Shown here: positions 63,325-64,000 of the stretch, one piece after another
Position numbering within the stretch: the first letter of the stretch is position 1
How the letters are laid out: each line of letters opens with the position of its first letter
From: Pseudomonadota bacterium
GTDB taxonomy: Bacteria; Pseudomonadota; Gammaproteobacteria; Acidiferrobacterales; Acidiferrobacteraceae
Length of the DNA stretch: 64,000 nt
Assembly: GCA_021785035.1 (NCBI GenBank)
Contig: JAJYGP010000025.1
Location: forward strand, 220,351 to 284,350
Direction of reading: 5' to 3'
Notes under the pieces: model-generated
Database searches by the model: none
Seen by the model: the letters and a program-made list of their open reading frames with translations, nothing else
Told to the model about the DNA's origin: nothing
Position numbers and translations under genes: made by a program

Positions 63325-64000
63325 GCCTTGCTGTCCGCCGGCATGCTTTTGTGCAAGCGGCTTTAGAGGCTTATTCCTCCTCGTCTCGTTCGATAAATCC
63401 GGAGAAGCGGCTCTCATGGCCATCGGCGGTCTTGTCTTGGTACAAAAAGGCGGGTTCACGTTTGTCAAAGGTCCGGAAAAACGCATTCCAGGAGACGGCC
63501 TCCAGGGAATCCCGATGGCCCTAATCCTGGAAATCAATGCGCACAAGCCCTCTGTCGTGTTCATCAGAGGTGGACTTCACGTGCGCAGGTCGCTGTCCGC
63601 AGTGCCCGGCCTACGACCGGATCTTTTCGTGATCCGAAGTGGTCTTTCCTTGCAAGACAGAATCTCCTATCCGTTGATAACGACGCCCCCGTTCGGATGC
63701 AGAACCTGACCCGTCATACACGACGAATCCCGAGACGCAAGAAAACGTAGCAGGGCGCGACCTCGGCGGGTTGGCCGGGTCGCTTAAGCAAAACCTCTTG
63801 CCCCAAATGAGCCACGCCTTCGCTACCGGTGGTGGAAGAAATGATATGAGGCACCTAGTTCTGTCCGACGACCCTTGATATTAGACTGAAGTTCCCCCGA
63901 AAATTTCTCTCTTAAAACGATAAAACCTGAACAAAATGAAGCGGTAAGAGCGTATTTGGCCTCTTTTTATGTGTCATAATGTAGCCATGTAAATGGCAAT
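63325..64000. other. Mostly non-coding end of window, with an SDR remnant
   Basis: No intact gene. ORFs 63250-63564 (minus) and 63416-63709 (plus) overlap each other and the SDR remnant and lack motifs. The last 110 bases are AT-rich and may hold a promoter for a gene beyond the window. Confidence 0.5.
63667..63840 (-). pseudogene. Frameshifted 3' remnant of a short-chain dehydrogenase
   Basis: Minus-strand reading gives GVAHLGQEVLLKRPGQPAEVAPCYVFL in one frame, then ASRDSSCMTGQVLHPNGGVVING and a stop in another, with one base missing at the join near 63740. The combined sequence is the C-terminus of an SDR (RPGQPAEVA..YVFLAS...TGQVLH.NGG). The Rossmann fold and catalytic Tyr are absent upstream, so this is a truncated, frameshifted relic. 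Confidence 0.8.

Overview
The window looks like a chromosome segment of a GC-rich, free-living proteobacterium, most likely a gammaproteobacterium. The support is gene order: clcA-rsmD-coaD-fdx-ftsY-ftsE-ftsX-rpoH, hemC-hemD-hemX-hemY, cyaY next to lptM-lysA-dapF-DUF484-xerC-hslV-hslU, argH next to algZ-algR, and argB-slmA. Periplasmic DsrE-like proteins beside a porin and a thioredoxin-like protein, a TauE/SafE transporter and a plasma-membrane-type P-type H+-ATPase suggest an acidophilic sulfur oxidiser (inference; no 16S rRNA is present to confirm it).

Layout. 1-5127: a same-strand, overlapping block that resembles the inner-membrane and core part of a type IV secretion/conjugation apparatus (VirB6-, VirB8/TraE-, VirB9/TraK- and VirB10-like, the assignments being tentative), ending in a small outer-membrane protein and a lipoprotein with repeat domains. 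5239-8091: a three-gene module of an aminoacyl:carrier-protein ligase, a GNAT acyltransferase and a hexapeptide acyltransferase, with no carrier protein nearby. 8088-14244 (minus strand): cell division, SRP receptor, CoA synthesis and heat-shock sigma factor genes. 14248-20923 (minus): a dynamin-like GTPase, mutM, and a gliding-type ABC exporter with an auxiliary DUF4340 protein. 20924-22067: about 1.1 kb without a recognisable gene. 22068-31104: an AscD-like reductase, a zinc CDF exporter, the hem operon and the sulfur-linked periplasmic set. 31101-32245: RlmJ and a MazG-like pyrophosphohydrolase. 32246-39702: a loose, less GC-rich stretch with TauE/SafE, a DUF3604/PHP protein, a Crp-type regulator, a methyltransferase and a decayed toxin-antitoxin pair. 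39703-49941: argH, algZR, purT, two Slp lipoproteins, lon and cyaY. 50179-57255: a saccharopine-dehydrogenase-like reductase, then the lptM-lysA-dapF-DUF484-xerC-hslVU block. 57293-63324: the H+-ATPase, a CBS protein, Hsp20, argB and slmA. 63325-64000: a broken short-chain dehydrogenase remnant.

Regulation visible in the sequence. A near-perfect CIRCE operator sits on the rpoH promoter. Close matches to sigma-32 promoters sit before lon and hsp20. Together they describe a layered heat-shock circuit (HrcA over RpoH over Lon and Hsp20). A candidate structured small RNA with its own promoter and terminator lies between argH and algZ; it has a C-rich loop containing an anti-Shine-Dalgarno-like CUCCUU. 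It is the least explained signal in the window.

No tRNA, rRNA, CRISPR array or intact insertion sequence was recognised.
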